A stretch of DNA of 64,000 nt from Sarcomyxa edulis (Eukaryota; Basidiomycota; Agaricomycetes; Agaricales; Mycenaceae). Shown piece after piece: positions 1 through 10,252 of the stretch. A program made the translations under genes and the position numbers. Below the pieces are notes generated by a model. It saw only the letters and a program-made list of their open reading frames with translations, was not told the origin of the DNA and searched no databases. Position 1 is the stretch's first letter. Every line of letters starts with the position of its first letter. The stretch lies in assembly GCA_009761415.1 (NCBI GenBank), contig QUOL01000011.1, positions 124,001 to 188,000 of the forward strand. Direction: 5' to 3'.

Positions 1-298
1 CTTACATCCTATCTCTCACAAACCCCCTGCGTGCGCCAGCCATCCCCGGAGCCGTCACAAGACATGACGACACCTCCTTCGGCATAACACGCACCGAAAT
101 CGTATGTACAGCCTGTGGTGGGCACTTAGGGCATGTATTCAAGGGCGAGGGGTTTCCTACCCCTAGTGAGCATATCCATCAGATCGCACTGTGTCTCACT
201 ACTAACATCGTTACTCAGCGGACGAACGCCATTGCGTCAACTCTGTCTCTCTCCGTTTCCACGATGACAAGAAAGCGGAGGTCGACAAAACTGCCTAG
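1..298 (+). CDS. Peptide methionine-R-sulfoxide reductase (MsrB), C-terminal part
   Basis: This is the 3' end of a gene that begins outside the window. MsrB reduces methionine-R-sulfoxide in proteins using a catalytic cysteine. The window seems to open inside an intron. A CAG acceptor at 37-39 leads into an exon reading IPGAV, then RHDDTSFG, then CTACGGHLGHVF, which holds the second zinc-binding CxxC pair and the HLGHVF signature. An intron at 166-218 (GTGAG..CAG) is followed by an exon reading DERHCVNSVSLRF, which contains the catalytic Cys, and TAG at 296-298. The order PTP-T-DERHCVNS across the splice matches the family. The first CxxC pair would lie upstream. It converges on the tropomyosin gene. 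Confidence 0.9.
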
Positions 299-778
299 GA
301 TTCAGCACACAATACCCTATCTACCATACCACCGACCATCGCTCGTGTATCGTTAACGTTTGTATGAAATGCAGGAATATTTAATAAGTTATGGAACTTT
401 GTCATTGTAATCCAGTTTCTGATCAGTTTCATGAGATTTGAGCGAGAGCGAAAAAGTAAGTACAACGTTAACGGGACGAGTCAACTTGTTCGTGGAGATC
501 CGAGTACTAGTCATTTCTTCTTGAGTGTAAAGCATTAAAGAGCCCCCTTCCCATCTATCAAACTCGCAGTAGAAGTGCATCGTAACGGCAACGGTAACGT
601 CAAGATGTACTAGATGGAGCTTTCGGCAAGCAAGACAGACTGGAGAACAGGGTTGACGAAAGGCGAAAATTGCGAAGGAAATACAGTATCGTGATTGTAA
701 TTAGGCGAGATGCAAAAAATGACGGGAAGTTGATTTGGCTTTGGGCTGCGATATCGATAATGGCGATTGATGATCCGA
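299..778. other. Convergent 3' intergenic region
   Basis: The region separates the 3' ends of the MsrB gene (plus) and the tropomyosin gene (minus). I see no convincing coding exon, RNA gene or repeat. It should hold both 3' UTRs and polyadenylation sites. Confidence 0.6.
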
Positions 779-1488
779 TTACAGACCCTCCATGCTGGAC
801 ACCAGCTCGTCCAACTCTGCTTTGGAATCGCGGTATTTCTGTTGCGCGTCCTATAAGATCGCGCGATATACACACGGATTAGCCATCGGATCAGTAGAAG
901 GCATATTATGTTACGCACCTCGTATTTCTTTTCCCATTCATCGCGCTCTTGCTCGACGCGCTGTACCTGGCGTTCAAAGTGTTCCGCCTTGACATCGACT
1001 TGTCGTAGTCTACCATCGCAAACGCACCCAAAAGATGATCAGCAGACCATCCCCATCGCGTGTACGTGGAGAGGATACATAGAACGCACTTCTCAACAGT
1101 CTCCTTCACATTCTTCTCCGCCACGTCCAACTCCTCCTCCAGAAGCTGGACCTTCCTCGTCAACGCCTCATTCGTTGTCTTAGACGTCTCACCCTCCTGC
1201 TGACCCGCCTTGTACTCTTCGAGCTTCGCTTCGGTCTTCTCAAGATCAGCGTCCAAGATCGAGAGTCGGTGTTGGAGGGATGTGATCTCTTGGTCTTTCT
1301 CGAGCAGCTGTTGTTCGTACTTTTTGTTCTTGGTTTCTGCTTCTTCCGCTCGGGCGACAGCGTTATCGGCTTCGGTGCGGAGGGAGGCGAGTTTCTGGTG
1401 ACGATGCGAGGAGGGGGGTGGTTAGTGTGGACCTATATCGACATCGAGATTGAAATCGGAATGTCCTTGCCTCTTTGATTCTGTCCAT
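779..1488 (-). CDS. Tropomyosin (Cdc8/Tpm1 type)
   Basis: Actin-filament-binding coiled-coil protein needed for actin cables and the contractile ring. Four exons (1471-1488, 1090-1394, 919-1009, 779-850) sum to 486 bases, so 161 residues, the length of yeast-type tropomyosins. The protein starts MDRIKEKLASLRTEAD, then reads ARAEEAE, then QLLEEELDVAEKNVKET, then EHFERQVQRVEQERDEWEKK, and ends DELVSSMEGL. The whole chain is heptad-repeat coiled coil. Exon 1 encodes only six codons. The first intron (1395-1470) begins GCAAGG and ends CACCAG, so it is a GC-AG intron. The protein continues without a break across it (RIKE|KLAS). The other introns are GT-AG. Confidence 0.95.
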
Positions 1489-1993
1489 GAGTGATGAGGT
1501 GGTGGTTGGTGGTTGTGATTTGACCGAAAGTGCTCCCGGTATTTGGCCCTAATCACCCGTGAGAATTATCGTAAGCGCCCATGGCCAGTCGGCGCGACTC
1601 ATCGCCTCAACATTGCCTCGCGAATACAAAGTCGAATAGGATACCTCGCACTCGAGCAGCTTATAATCGAACCAAAATAAAGCGGTTGAACGCAGTTATA
1701 TTCCGGACTATTATAATTTTTTTATGAGAGAGATCGTGCGAGAACAAACAGCGAAGCAGGGCTGTGGGGGTTAGTCTACAATCCAACGGGATGGTGGCGG
1801 GGTAGTGTGAGTGTAAGGTGTAGGTAGTGAGAGTTAGAAAGAGAAGAGGTATCTATGAGATTGCGTTAATAAATCAGTGGAAGGATGAACTTCCGATGCT
1901 AGGCAGAGCGTGTGACAAGACAGACGACTATAGTTGAAGGAAGAGAAGAGAACGAATGAGTGACTGAATGAACGTCGACGAAAGCCCATTCGC
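1489..1993. other. Tropomyosin promoter and SAM synthetase 3' region
   Basis: Both flanking genes are on the minus strand. The right side holds the 3' UTR of the SAM synthetase gene and the left side the tropomyosin promoter and 5' UTR. No coding exon is apparent. Confidence 0.5.
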
Positions 1994-3441
1994 TCAGAGG
2001 TTGAGCTTTTTGGGCTTCTCCCATGTGTAATCGGGGTTTCCAAAGTGCCCGTACGAGGCAGTCTTCAAGTACTGGGGCTTTTGGAGGTCAAGCTGTTGGA
2101 CTAGATGAGAGATATATGATGAGTATTTGGGCGGGCAAGGAAAGAGACAGGAACATACCAATGACACCGGGTCTGAGATCCCAGTTCTTGCGGATGATCT
2201 CGACGATCTCCTCATCGGTCTTCTTCCCCGTGCCGTACGTATCGACGTAGATCGACAAGGGCTCAGCGACTCCGATGGCATACGACAGTTGCACCAAGGC
2301 ACGTCGGGCAATGCCTGCAGCAACCAACGATTTCGCTGTAGAACCAGGGTAAGCAAGCTACTTGGCAGGGAGGAATATGAGACGTGACGAACCGATCCAA
2401 CGAGCGGTATAGGCAGCCGAGCGATCAACCTTGGAGAAATCCTTTCCAGAGAAGGCACCTCCACCGTGAGCTCCCCAACCACCGTACGTGTCGACGATGA
2501 TTTTACGACCGGTCAGGCCAGCATCACCCTGAGGACCACCGATGACGAAACGACCTGATGGTTGGATCTGAAAGATGGCGTTAGCAAAAGCTTAGAAACC
2601 TAGGGCGGTGCGTCTTACGTGGTATATTGTCCGTGCGTCGAGGAGGTTGCTGGGGATGACTTTCTTGACGATCTTTTCGAGGATCTCTTTGCGGAGATCA
2701 TCGGTGGAGATGGTGTCAGCGTGTTGGGTAGAGATGACAACGGTGTCGACGCGGAGAGGAATCATGGCACCACCCTCCTTCTTGTACTCGACGGTGACCT
2801 GAGTCTTGGAGTCAGGGCGGAGCCAAGGGAGAGCCTCAGTGCGGCGAGCTACAGCCATTGCGGCATTGAGCTTGTGTGCGAGCATGATGGTGAGAGGCAT
2901 GAGCTCCTCGGTCTCGTCTGTGGCATAACCGAACATGATACCCTGATCACCAGCACCGATGTTCTCAAGAGAACCGTGATCCAGACCCTGTGCGATATCG
3001 GGGGATTGTTGCTCGATGGCGACGAGGATGTTGCAGGTCTTGTAATCGAAACCTTTTGAGGAATCATCGTAACCGATCTGTTTGATGGTGTCACGGATGA
3101 CTTTCTGGTAATCGATTTTTGCTTTTGTGGTGATTTCACCGAAGACCATGATCATGCCTGTCTTTGAGGCAGTTTCGCAAGCAACTTTGGAGGATGGATC
3201 CTCTCTCAGGCAAGCATCGAGCTGGAGAAAAATAGTCAAAAACGGCGAACAGGGAAAGTAGACTTGGTATTCACGATGGCATCCGAGACCTGGTCACAGA
3301 TTTTGTCTGCACATACAGTAGTGTTAGAAAGAGCTCAGCAACGCGACGAGATCAGTATGTACCTGGGTGACCTTCACCGACAGACTCGGAAGTGAAGAGA
3401 AAGTGACCAGGAGCGAGAGTGGATCGAACAGGGGATGCCAT
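1994..3441 (-). CDS. SAM1: S-adenosylmethionine synthetase
   Basis: Methionine adenosyltransferase, which makes S-adenosylmethionine from methionine and ATP in the cytosol. Six exons are separated by five short GT-AG introns. The protein begins [20 protein letters not shown] and reads [17 protein letters not shown], which contains the ATP-binding GHPDK. Further on are the two family signatures, [12 protein letters not shown] and GGGAFSGKD. It ends [12 protein letters not shown]. All parts of the family fold are present and the spliced frame is unbroken. The start was chosen because the N-terminal sequence lines up with the usual [10 protein letters not shown] start region. The symbol is the yeast name and paralogy was not tested. 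Confidence 0.97.
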
Positions 3442-3964
3442 TGGGGATATGAGGGAAGGGGATGAGGAGGAGATGAGATGGGAGATTAATCTTTTTCACT
3501 AGCAGAGGTGATTACGTTAGCAACATGGCGTGATATTATCATCCAATTGCAGCCAATCACTTTTCAATCTCAGCGGCATCTCAAGATCTCAAGCATATCA
3601 GGTGTATATCAGGTGTATACAGGCGTATAGAGCTAGAGTACTGGATAGTGGGAGGACTGGTATATAGTGCGGGAAAGGTTCCCTCAAAGAACCAGCTGTG
3701 TCCTACCGTGTCTCAATTTAGATCTAGTCAATGCTATAACTTTTCGCGAAATCAACATCTGTGAGAGGCAAGTCTCGGTCGGACAAGTCAGGAATGAAGC
3801 TTTGAAGTCACAGGCTACACGGCCGTATGATCATGAGGGGATTGATAGTCGAACTTAATGTGACCTGGGTCTGGGCGCAATAAAGGTGGTATAATATCTT
3901 ACAAACGTTAGATGGTGTTGTTACAGTTCTTTGAGGGGTGTCAGACGCTGCTAGAACGTCTGGC
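3442..3964. promoter_or_regulatory. SAM synthetase promoter region
   Basis: The region lies between the 5' end of the SAM synthetase gene and the 3' end of the TMEM14 gene. A CCAAT box sits at about 3553-3557, in the right place to serve the SAM synthetase gene. A short imperfect tandem repeat of an 11-base unit (ATATCAGGTGT) lies at about 3595-3628. A 63-codon open frame at 3667-3858 shows no family features and is not called. Confidence 0.4.
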
Positions 3965-4440
3965 TCAGGCCCTCAGAGCATACACTGTCTTGCCATAATA
4001 GACACCAGATGCCGCAGATGTGACCGCTAGCACTAAAGGTACCGGTCCTTTCGCGACACGGGGTAGGGACGACAATAATAGTATCGCTGATGCGCCTGTT
4101 TGAACACGTAGCCCAAGTAAACGTCAGAAACTATGACTGACAATGGATTGTCCTCACCGAGTGCGCCCTCGAGACCGTTGGCGGTGCCCTTGCGGATGGT
4201 ATCAGCACTCCAGAGGTACAAGAGACCTACACTGCAAACAGGACAATTAGTTGCAATGATTGCAATAATAAAAACACAAAACTCTTACCCAACACCAGCT
4301 ACGAGCGAGGGAATAGAACGTGTTCTTACAAACCCGGTTATTCCACCAACGATGCACAAACCACCCATGGTATAAGCTGGAACAGCAGACTACACAGCGT
4401 TATCCCTAGTGGCATTAGTTACGAGACGAGGACATACCAT
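3965..4440 (-). CDS. TMEM14 family membrane protein
   Basis: Small four-helix membrane protein of the TMEM14 (UPF0136) family. Animal members are mitochondrial and one (TMEM14C) takes part in heme synthesis. The spliced protein starts M|SAVPAYTMGGLCIVGG, continues GFVRTRSIPSLVAGVGVG and ends LPRVAKGPVPLVL then SGVYYGKTVYALRA. The glycine-rich helices and the closing YYGKTVY motif are typical. The first intron (4390-4437) falls directly after the ATG, so the first coding exon is only the start codon. Two further short introns follow. It is divergent from PAF1, with 134 bases between the two start codons. Confidence 0.88.
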
Positions 4441-4574
4441 TCTGACAAGTAGAGGAAAGAGATGGTGAGAGTCGTGTTGTGAGAAACGAGTTGCCTCTTC
4501 TTGGTATCCACGTGCAGAGTACCGCGTCTATATGTGGCTGTGCAGTCAAATACTCTTCCAGATCTCCAACCAGA
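4441..4574. promoter_or_regulatory. Short divergent promoter, TMEM14 / PAF1
   Basis: Only 134 bases separate the two opposed start codons, so both genes must share this region for their promoters and 5' UTRs. No clear TATA box is seen. Confidence 0.5.
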
Positions 4575-6260
4575 ATGAGTTTCAAGAAAAGGTCATTCCA
4601 TTCTCTCTTTTCTCTCCTACCCTACTGATTCTCAAAAACAGTAAACTAGACCTCCTCGTTCGCGTACGTTACTCGAATCCCCTACCAGCACCACCATGTC
4701 CTCCAAAATTACTCGACATCCCCACAAACCCCATGCGATACGCACATCCACATTTCCTCGATGCACTAGCCAACGATACCCCATTACCCATGATCGTAGA
4801 CGCTGAATGCGGCATGCCTCTCGACCTCGGGAAATGGGAAAGTCTTTGGGAAGAAAATGCAGATGATTCCGGTTCGTCTATCCGCGCACCTCCATCCACT
4901 CACTCACTCACTCAGATCCAACCTCTCTTGTAGCACTCAACCCAGATCCAGAAAACCTCCCAACTCTAGATCCAGAAGATGCTCTCCTCCTATTAGACCC
5001 ATCAAGTACCTCTGGTGCCTACACGAACGGACACTCCGGCCCTGGTACAGGTACATCCACACCCCTCCCAGCACACGTCCCATGGCTTCGAAAAACAGAA
5101 TACATAAGTCGAGAAACCATGCAACGAAGCGCACAGGAACCGTACGTCAACGTCCTACCATACCCATCCACCCCTTGCACATGTCTCAATACGCACATTT
5201 ACTCACTCATTTACTCGACCACAGAAAACACGTCATGTCCGCTCCAATAGACGTCTCTCGAAGCGCCCAAATTCGGGACATCGAAGCTTCCTTTGCAGGC
5301 TGCAACGACGCTTTCGACCTCTCCACTCTCCGAGATCCGAATAAACCCAACGTCACTGCCGTCGAATCTTACGAAGTTTTCCCTGATGCAGATATCTGGG
5401 CCAATGCATACGATTTGTTTAGGTTCTCGGAAAGACCAGGGGAAAGGGCTGTCGATGTACGTCTCATTCCTTGACTGGGCTGATTAGAGGACTCACCGAA
5501 TCATGTCATGTTTACAGGTCGAAGACCCACGACTCGACTGTGCGATTCTCCGACCCATGGAATCCGACGGGGACCATTTCCTTGCTTATTATCTCACACA
5601 AAACGACGAATCTGCCAAGAAATTCAAGGAGGATCGATTCGCGCTCGCACCATACGAGGTAGCCCCAGAACAAGAGGTAAGCAATCCCTTCCCATGATCT
5701 TAGATCACCTCTCTTAATACAATCCTCCTAGGAAACGATATTCCATTTCGTCCGAGACTACGAAACCGTCAAAGTAGAACAAGAAGTCCCAAACGAATTC
5801 CTGCTCGTGCTAGACGACGGTGCGGTCAAAAGAGATATAGACGATATCCTCGATGGTTTACACTCCGACGCGCCTCGACGAGGGAAAGGTGCTTATTACA
5901 AGAACATCGAGCGGAAGATGATTCTCAAGAAGAAACGAGTCAATGTGAGTCTCTTCATTTGCTATGGTCCGCAAGACAAACCCCCGTCCTAATACTACAA
6001 TGATGACTCACTAGGTACACGAGGAATATCAAGATAAATGGGAGATCATCCGGGTCACGCATTCGCCCTTGAAAAAGGAGGAAGAGGAAGAGCGTGACGA
6101 GGCACTGGCGGAAGTTATGGACCCGATGTTCCTGAGACAAGCAGATGCGGATGCTGAAGGTGAAGTCGATGACGGTGCGTTGGTAAACGGACACGGACAT
6201 GGACACTCGACGATGATGCCAGGATCGACCGCTAGCGCTGTGGATATCATGACTGCGTAA
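4575..6260 (+). CDS. PAF1: RNA polymerase II-associated factor Paf1
   Basis: Core subunit of the nuclear Paf1 complex, which travels with elongating RNA polymerase II and supports histone modification. The first exon is short (MSFKK). After an intron, the protein reads KLDLLVRVRYSNPLPAPPCP and then PTNPMRYAHPHFLD, the conserved N-terminal Paf1 region. Next come VPWLRKTEYISRE and SAPIDVSRSAQIRDIEASF, then DLFRFSERP and HFLAYYLTQN. The C-terminal third contains RKMILKKKRVN and an acidic tail (KKEEEEERDEALAEVMDP). It ends TASAVDIMTA at TAA 6258-6260. Five or more short introns are needed. The family match is strong across the full length. Confidence 0.95.
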
Positions 6261-6442
6261 TTTAATCATTATACCCATTCTCGTCCATGTACATGTCTCG
6301 CGCATAACATTATTTTGGTTTTTCTTGCATATCACGATGGGAGGCTCGGATGCAATGGCATATTGATGTGATTCATTAGGCATGCGAACATAAAAAAGGA
6401 ATGGGGCAAAGCAACGAGAACATGGATGGTATCGAGGATAGA

Positions 6443-7025
6443 CTAGGCCTCGGTAAGCTCCCGTAGACGACGGACAGTACTAGAAACGCGAACATTCAAC
6501 ACAAGACACACGAACGATGCAAAGAAAAGGAAACGCACCTGCGGACAGTAGCAGCTGCCGTTGTCGAAACCGTCCATGCACCTCCAGCAATCACTTTTCT
6601 GCACGATCCACAATTCCAGATTCCAACGGCGGTCCTCTTCACGGAGTCCTAAACCACTGTATCAGAACACAGACTCTCATCGTCGGGTTCACAGTCGGTA
6701 ACTCACCTTTCCGCAGAAGGTGCAGGTGTATCGGGCGTGCTGCGAGATCTCCATCTAATAGCGAATAATCCAGTCAATATCGTTCCAGAAACCCCAGAAA
6801 CCCAACTACAACGCACCTTTTTGACCTGCTTACGCAGGGAAGCACCATAACGCTACAACCACAACCAGATACTGAGTTCCGACACCCACGAGGCTAGACT
6901 GGTTTCAAGACTTACTACACCGTACTTTCCAGTGATTCCGACTTTCTTGGTGCGTTTTGTCTACGGAAAGGGGTGCATTAGCTCTAGCTCTACTCATGAC
7001 GAGCAGAATCGTAGGTACTCACCAT
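6443..7025 (-). CDS. RPL43: Ribosomal protein eL43 (RPL43 / L37a)
   Basis: Zinc-ribbon protein of the large ribosomal subunit. Spliced exons read [63 protein letters not shown], then [15 protein letters not shown] and RRLRELTEA. The CxxC...CxxC zinc-ribbon pairs (CTFC and CGSC) are intact. Total length fits the usual 92 residues. There are five introns in under 600 bases, and the first lies directly after the ATG at 7023-7025. The stop is TAG at 6443-6445. Its 3' end faces that of PAF1, 182 bases away. Confidence 0.96.
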
Positions 7026-7567
7026 CTTGAGAGAGGTCGGGGATGTATGGCGTCGACTAGGCTGGAGTACAAAAATGTGGATGAGCGCGGGAATTGCCGT
7101 GATCCTACTGCACAGTTGCATATTTCCTTTTCGGGAGGATTCTATCTTGGCTTTTACCACGATGGCGACTCGTTGAGAAGATAAAGGTTTTCTAGCATGA
7201 TTGTGTCGTGGATGTAGTGCTTGAGAATATATGTTTTCAGAAGGCTATCTCTGAGGTGAGAAGAAAAACATAGGAAGAGCCAGTGTCAGTGCAGAGTCGG
7301 ATTTCTACAGCCGCCTTTTAGACTTTGGTCATCGTACAGCTCTCTATATTGCAAAAACATAGTACTTGCTCTTGAGCTGAACGTCTTCCATGTACATGAG
7401 TATTAGTTAGTCGAATCCTGCTCGTCGACTGAAGAGGATACAACTTGCGATCCGCAGAATCTGAGTCACATGAGTTCAGTCGCGTCAAAAGAGACGCGTC
7501 TCAGTATTGCAATCTCATCTTCAGATGTGTCAGATATCCTTCCAGGTCTCAGGATATTCCAATTCAA
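7026..7567. other. RPL43 upstream region, no gene seen
   Basis: The region holds the promoter and 5' UTR of the minus-strand RPL43 gene. A 112-codon open frame on the plus strand (7445-7783) has no recognisable features. I see no RNA gene or repeat. Confidence 0.4.
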
Positions 7568-8137
7568 TCAAAAAGGTGTACTAGTAAAGACCTCAAGAAT
7601 GCGACGGCAACCCAGACAACCATCATCCGCGCTTGCATTATAATTGTGAACGTTGTCGAACTCGTATACCGTGATCAGTACGCTAGGAAGATACCTCAAG
7701 CTCAGAGATCCCCAGTTCTCGACCGAAAAGGATATTACTATGAAGGATGTCTGAACCCGTTTGAAACTGCGACCATCCAATAGAGCGTCCGTGAGTTCAA
7801 CGTTGTAGAAAGGGCCCCGAAGGTGGACTGCGGTGATTGTCGCCATTTCCGAATTATAGAGTTGGTACATTACTGACAACTAGATGGGAAGTCGTCGAGT
7901 GGGTTTCGGAAGCGACGACTGCCAGCTGAAAATCAGAAAAGTCTCATAACTAGTGAGCGCGGTATGTTCAGCATGAGGGAGCAACACACTCGTAGTTCTA
8001 GACAAGAATCTGATAGCGAATTCATAGACAAAAGTGCGGTAGACCGAATACATGGATGCATGGATGCAGTGCTCATCGTGGTATGAAGAGGAAGTCACAC
8101 TCGGCGCGTCAAAATAGTTTTGTTCCTGGCGATCACC
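7568..8137 (-). other. Possible degenerate coding region on the minus strand
   Basis: Minus-strand open frames at 7568-7879 and 7880-8155 lie between RPL43 and TRM82. One reads ALTSYETFLIF and another SLSLRYLPSVLITVYEFDN. These faintly resemble the first and second helices of DUF6533-type basidiomycete membrane proteins. I could not join them with convincing splice sites, and parts of the family pattern (such as the acidic-hydrophobic EVExxW step) are missing. It may be a decayed gene fragment or chance. The right-hand part overlaps the TRM82 start, so it cannot be fully coding there. Confidence 0.2.
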
Positions 8138-10141
8138 ATGTCCGTATTTCCTCATTCACGACTCTTTCTTTTGCCTTCTCGCTCTATCGCACTTGTCATA
8201 TCTGGACCTCACATTCAAATAATCAATTCAACGTATGCTCGCTTGGCCCTTGCTTTTTTCAATTCCTTCGTACTGAGGAAAGCAGGACAGGTTCCGTTCT
8301 CTCCTCGACCGCTTCATTGTCAGGCGATGAAAGAGATGCAGTCGTTAAATCCGGACCAGTACGATGCGCTGTAGTCGACAAGTCAGAAACATACCTCGCT
8401 ACGACTGGAGATGATAAGCAACTGAAAATATGGGAAATCGACGGATTAAAGCTGTTGAACGCTCGGTATGTGGAACTACTGCACGCCAACGCGGACCCTC
8501 GTTGAGTTCTGTATTGCAGGGAACTTCCGAAGAAACCTACAGGCATCTTGTTCACCAACGACGCCCAAACCATTGTGGTATCAGATAAATTCGGCGATGT
8601 ATTCAGGTATTATCTTCTCATGATCACTTGTACTCCTTCTAGAGACTCATATATATATCATCAAGTTATCCTTTCCATCCTGCACCCCTTCCCGAGAAAC
8701 AAAAGCGCGAACGTGATTCTCTAACATCCCACGATAATCCATCTGGAGGACAATTGATCTTAGGCCATGCGTCCCTGCTCACATCCGTTCTCCTTACGCC
8801 AGACGAGAAATATATCATTACCTCTGACAGAGATGAGCATATCCGTGTCAGCTGGTGGCCACAAGGGTACACCATTGAAATGTACTGCATGGGACACAAT
8901 AAGTACGTCAGACGAATACACATTTCCTCGTCGTCTCTCTGATTATTTCCATAGATACGTGTCTGCGATACATATTCCTTCATTCGCATCATCGGAATTG
9001 ATTTCTGGCGGAGGAGACCCTATGCTCAAAATTTGGGACTGGATGTCCGGTTTCGTGAAGCACGAAATCAGGGTATTGGAGACGGTGGAAACCTTCATTA
9101 GAGTCAGAATTCCAAAGCGTAGGCAAGAAGGTGGAGATGGAGACGACGTGCCACAAAGGTCGGGGAAGCGCGGAAAGGGTCGCAAGGGGAAAGGCAAGAG
9201 GAAATTGGAGGATGCTCATAATGGCGATTCCGAGCCCCAAAATCAAGACCCTGAACCTGATGCAGCCAATCCCGTCGACGTCACTGAAGAGCCTGTGGCA
9301 CAAGAAGAGCAAACCGTATTCGTGATACATCGAATCGACACCGTTGATTCCGAACAAGGGCGACATATTATATTTAGTGCAGTTGGGTATGTCATCTCAT
9401 ATCTTCGAATAAACCCAGCTCGATCTGACTTTGCTATGTAGCGCGACAGCATTGTTCAGCTGCCCATATCCTGATCAAGACCTTGTGGAGAATGTTCATG
9501 CCTTCGGCTTCGGGAAACCTATCCTCGATTTCGTAGTAGGCCAGGATAATCACATATGGGTCCTGTTAGATGCACAGTGGAGTTCTGGCTTACCCGAGAC
9601 TAGCAGTAAAATGGTCCGCGTTGTCAAGTTGTTCAATGGAGAAGTATGTCGTGTATTTCTAATTGAACAATTACTGCTAATCACATCTATCTTTTACAGC
9701 TAAGGGAAGTTGAGCACCCCATTCACGACGCTCTCACTGACAAGCTGAACTCCCAGTGTCTGCTGCCAGGTATTTGATCTCGTCCTCCTGAAAGTCCATG
9801 GGCTCGACTGACTCCTTGAATCGATAGCTACGAAAACCGAGCTGCAGGAACTAAATTTGTACGCTGACCTGTCTTCTATGCCCAAAAACATGGATGTCGA
9901 TCACAACCCAATGGATCGCGATGAACCTGAAATGGACCTTAACCCGGAAGGAGAGGAAGTGAAACAGTTGGGTAAACGACAACTTGGCAGGCTCAGAAGT
10001 AAAAAGGCCCTGTTGGCCAAAGTACAGGCGTCTGATACTGTACCTGCGAGAGGGTCTCCGGTGGTCGAGCAAGATCTACCAGAAGCGCAACGGACAAAGT
10101 CTGAACACGGAGATGGCGAATCTATGTTGGCCGACCCTTGA
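8138..10141 (+). CDS. TRM82: tRNA (guanine-N7) methyltransferase non-catalytic subunit Trm82 (WDR4)
   Basis: WD40-repeat partner of the methyltransferase Trm8. The pair makes m7G46 in tRNA. The protein starts MSVFPHSRLFLLPSRS and continues into VRCAVVDKSETYLATTGDD. The most diagnostic stretch is HASLLTSVLLTPDEKYIITS followed by DRDEHIRVSWWPQGY and MYCMGHNKYVSAIHIPS. It then reads ELISGGGDPMLKIWDWMSG. These match the Trm82/WDR4 propeller blades. A lysine- and glycine-rich insert lies at about 9160-9210 (KRGKGRKGKGKRK). The C-terminal tail after the propeller is acidic and then basic. About six short introns were removed. Tandem with CCZ1, 111 bases apart. Confidence 0.93.
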
Positions 10142-10252
10142 TACACCTATATGATACCTACAGAATAAATATATGATGTACCATTCGATTTTGTAGCCGA
10201 GTGGGCGAGTCATTCTGTTTCCGTCACTTTGTCCGCTACCATCAACTTTGAC

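Noticed and set aside
10229..10252. Upstream in-frame extension of CCZ1 from a TTG
   Set aside because: TTG is not a likely start in fungi, and the longin domain begins right after the ATG at 10253.
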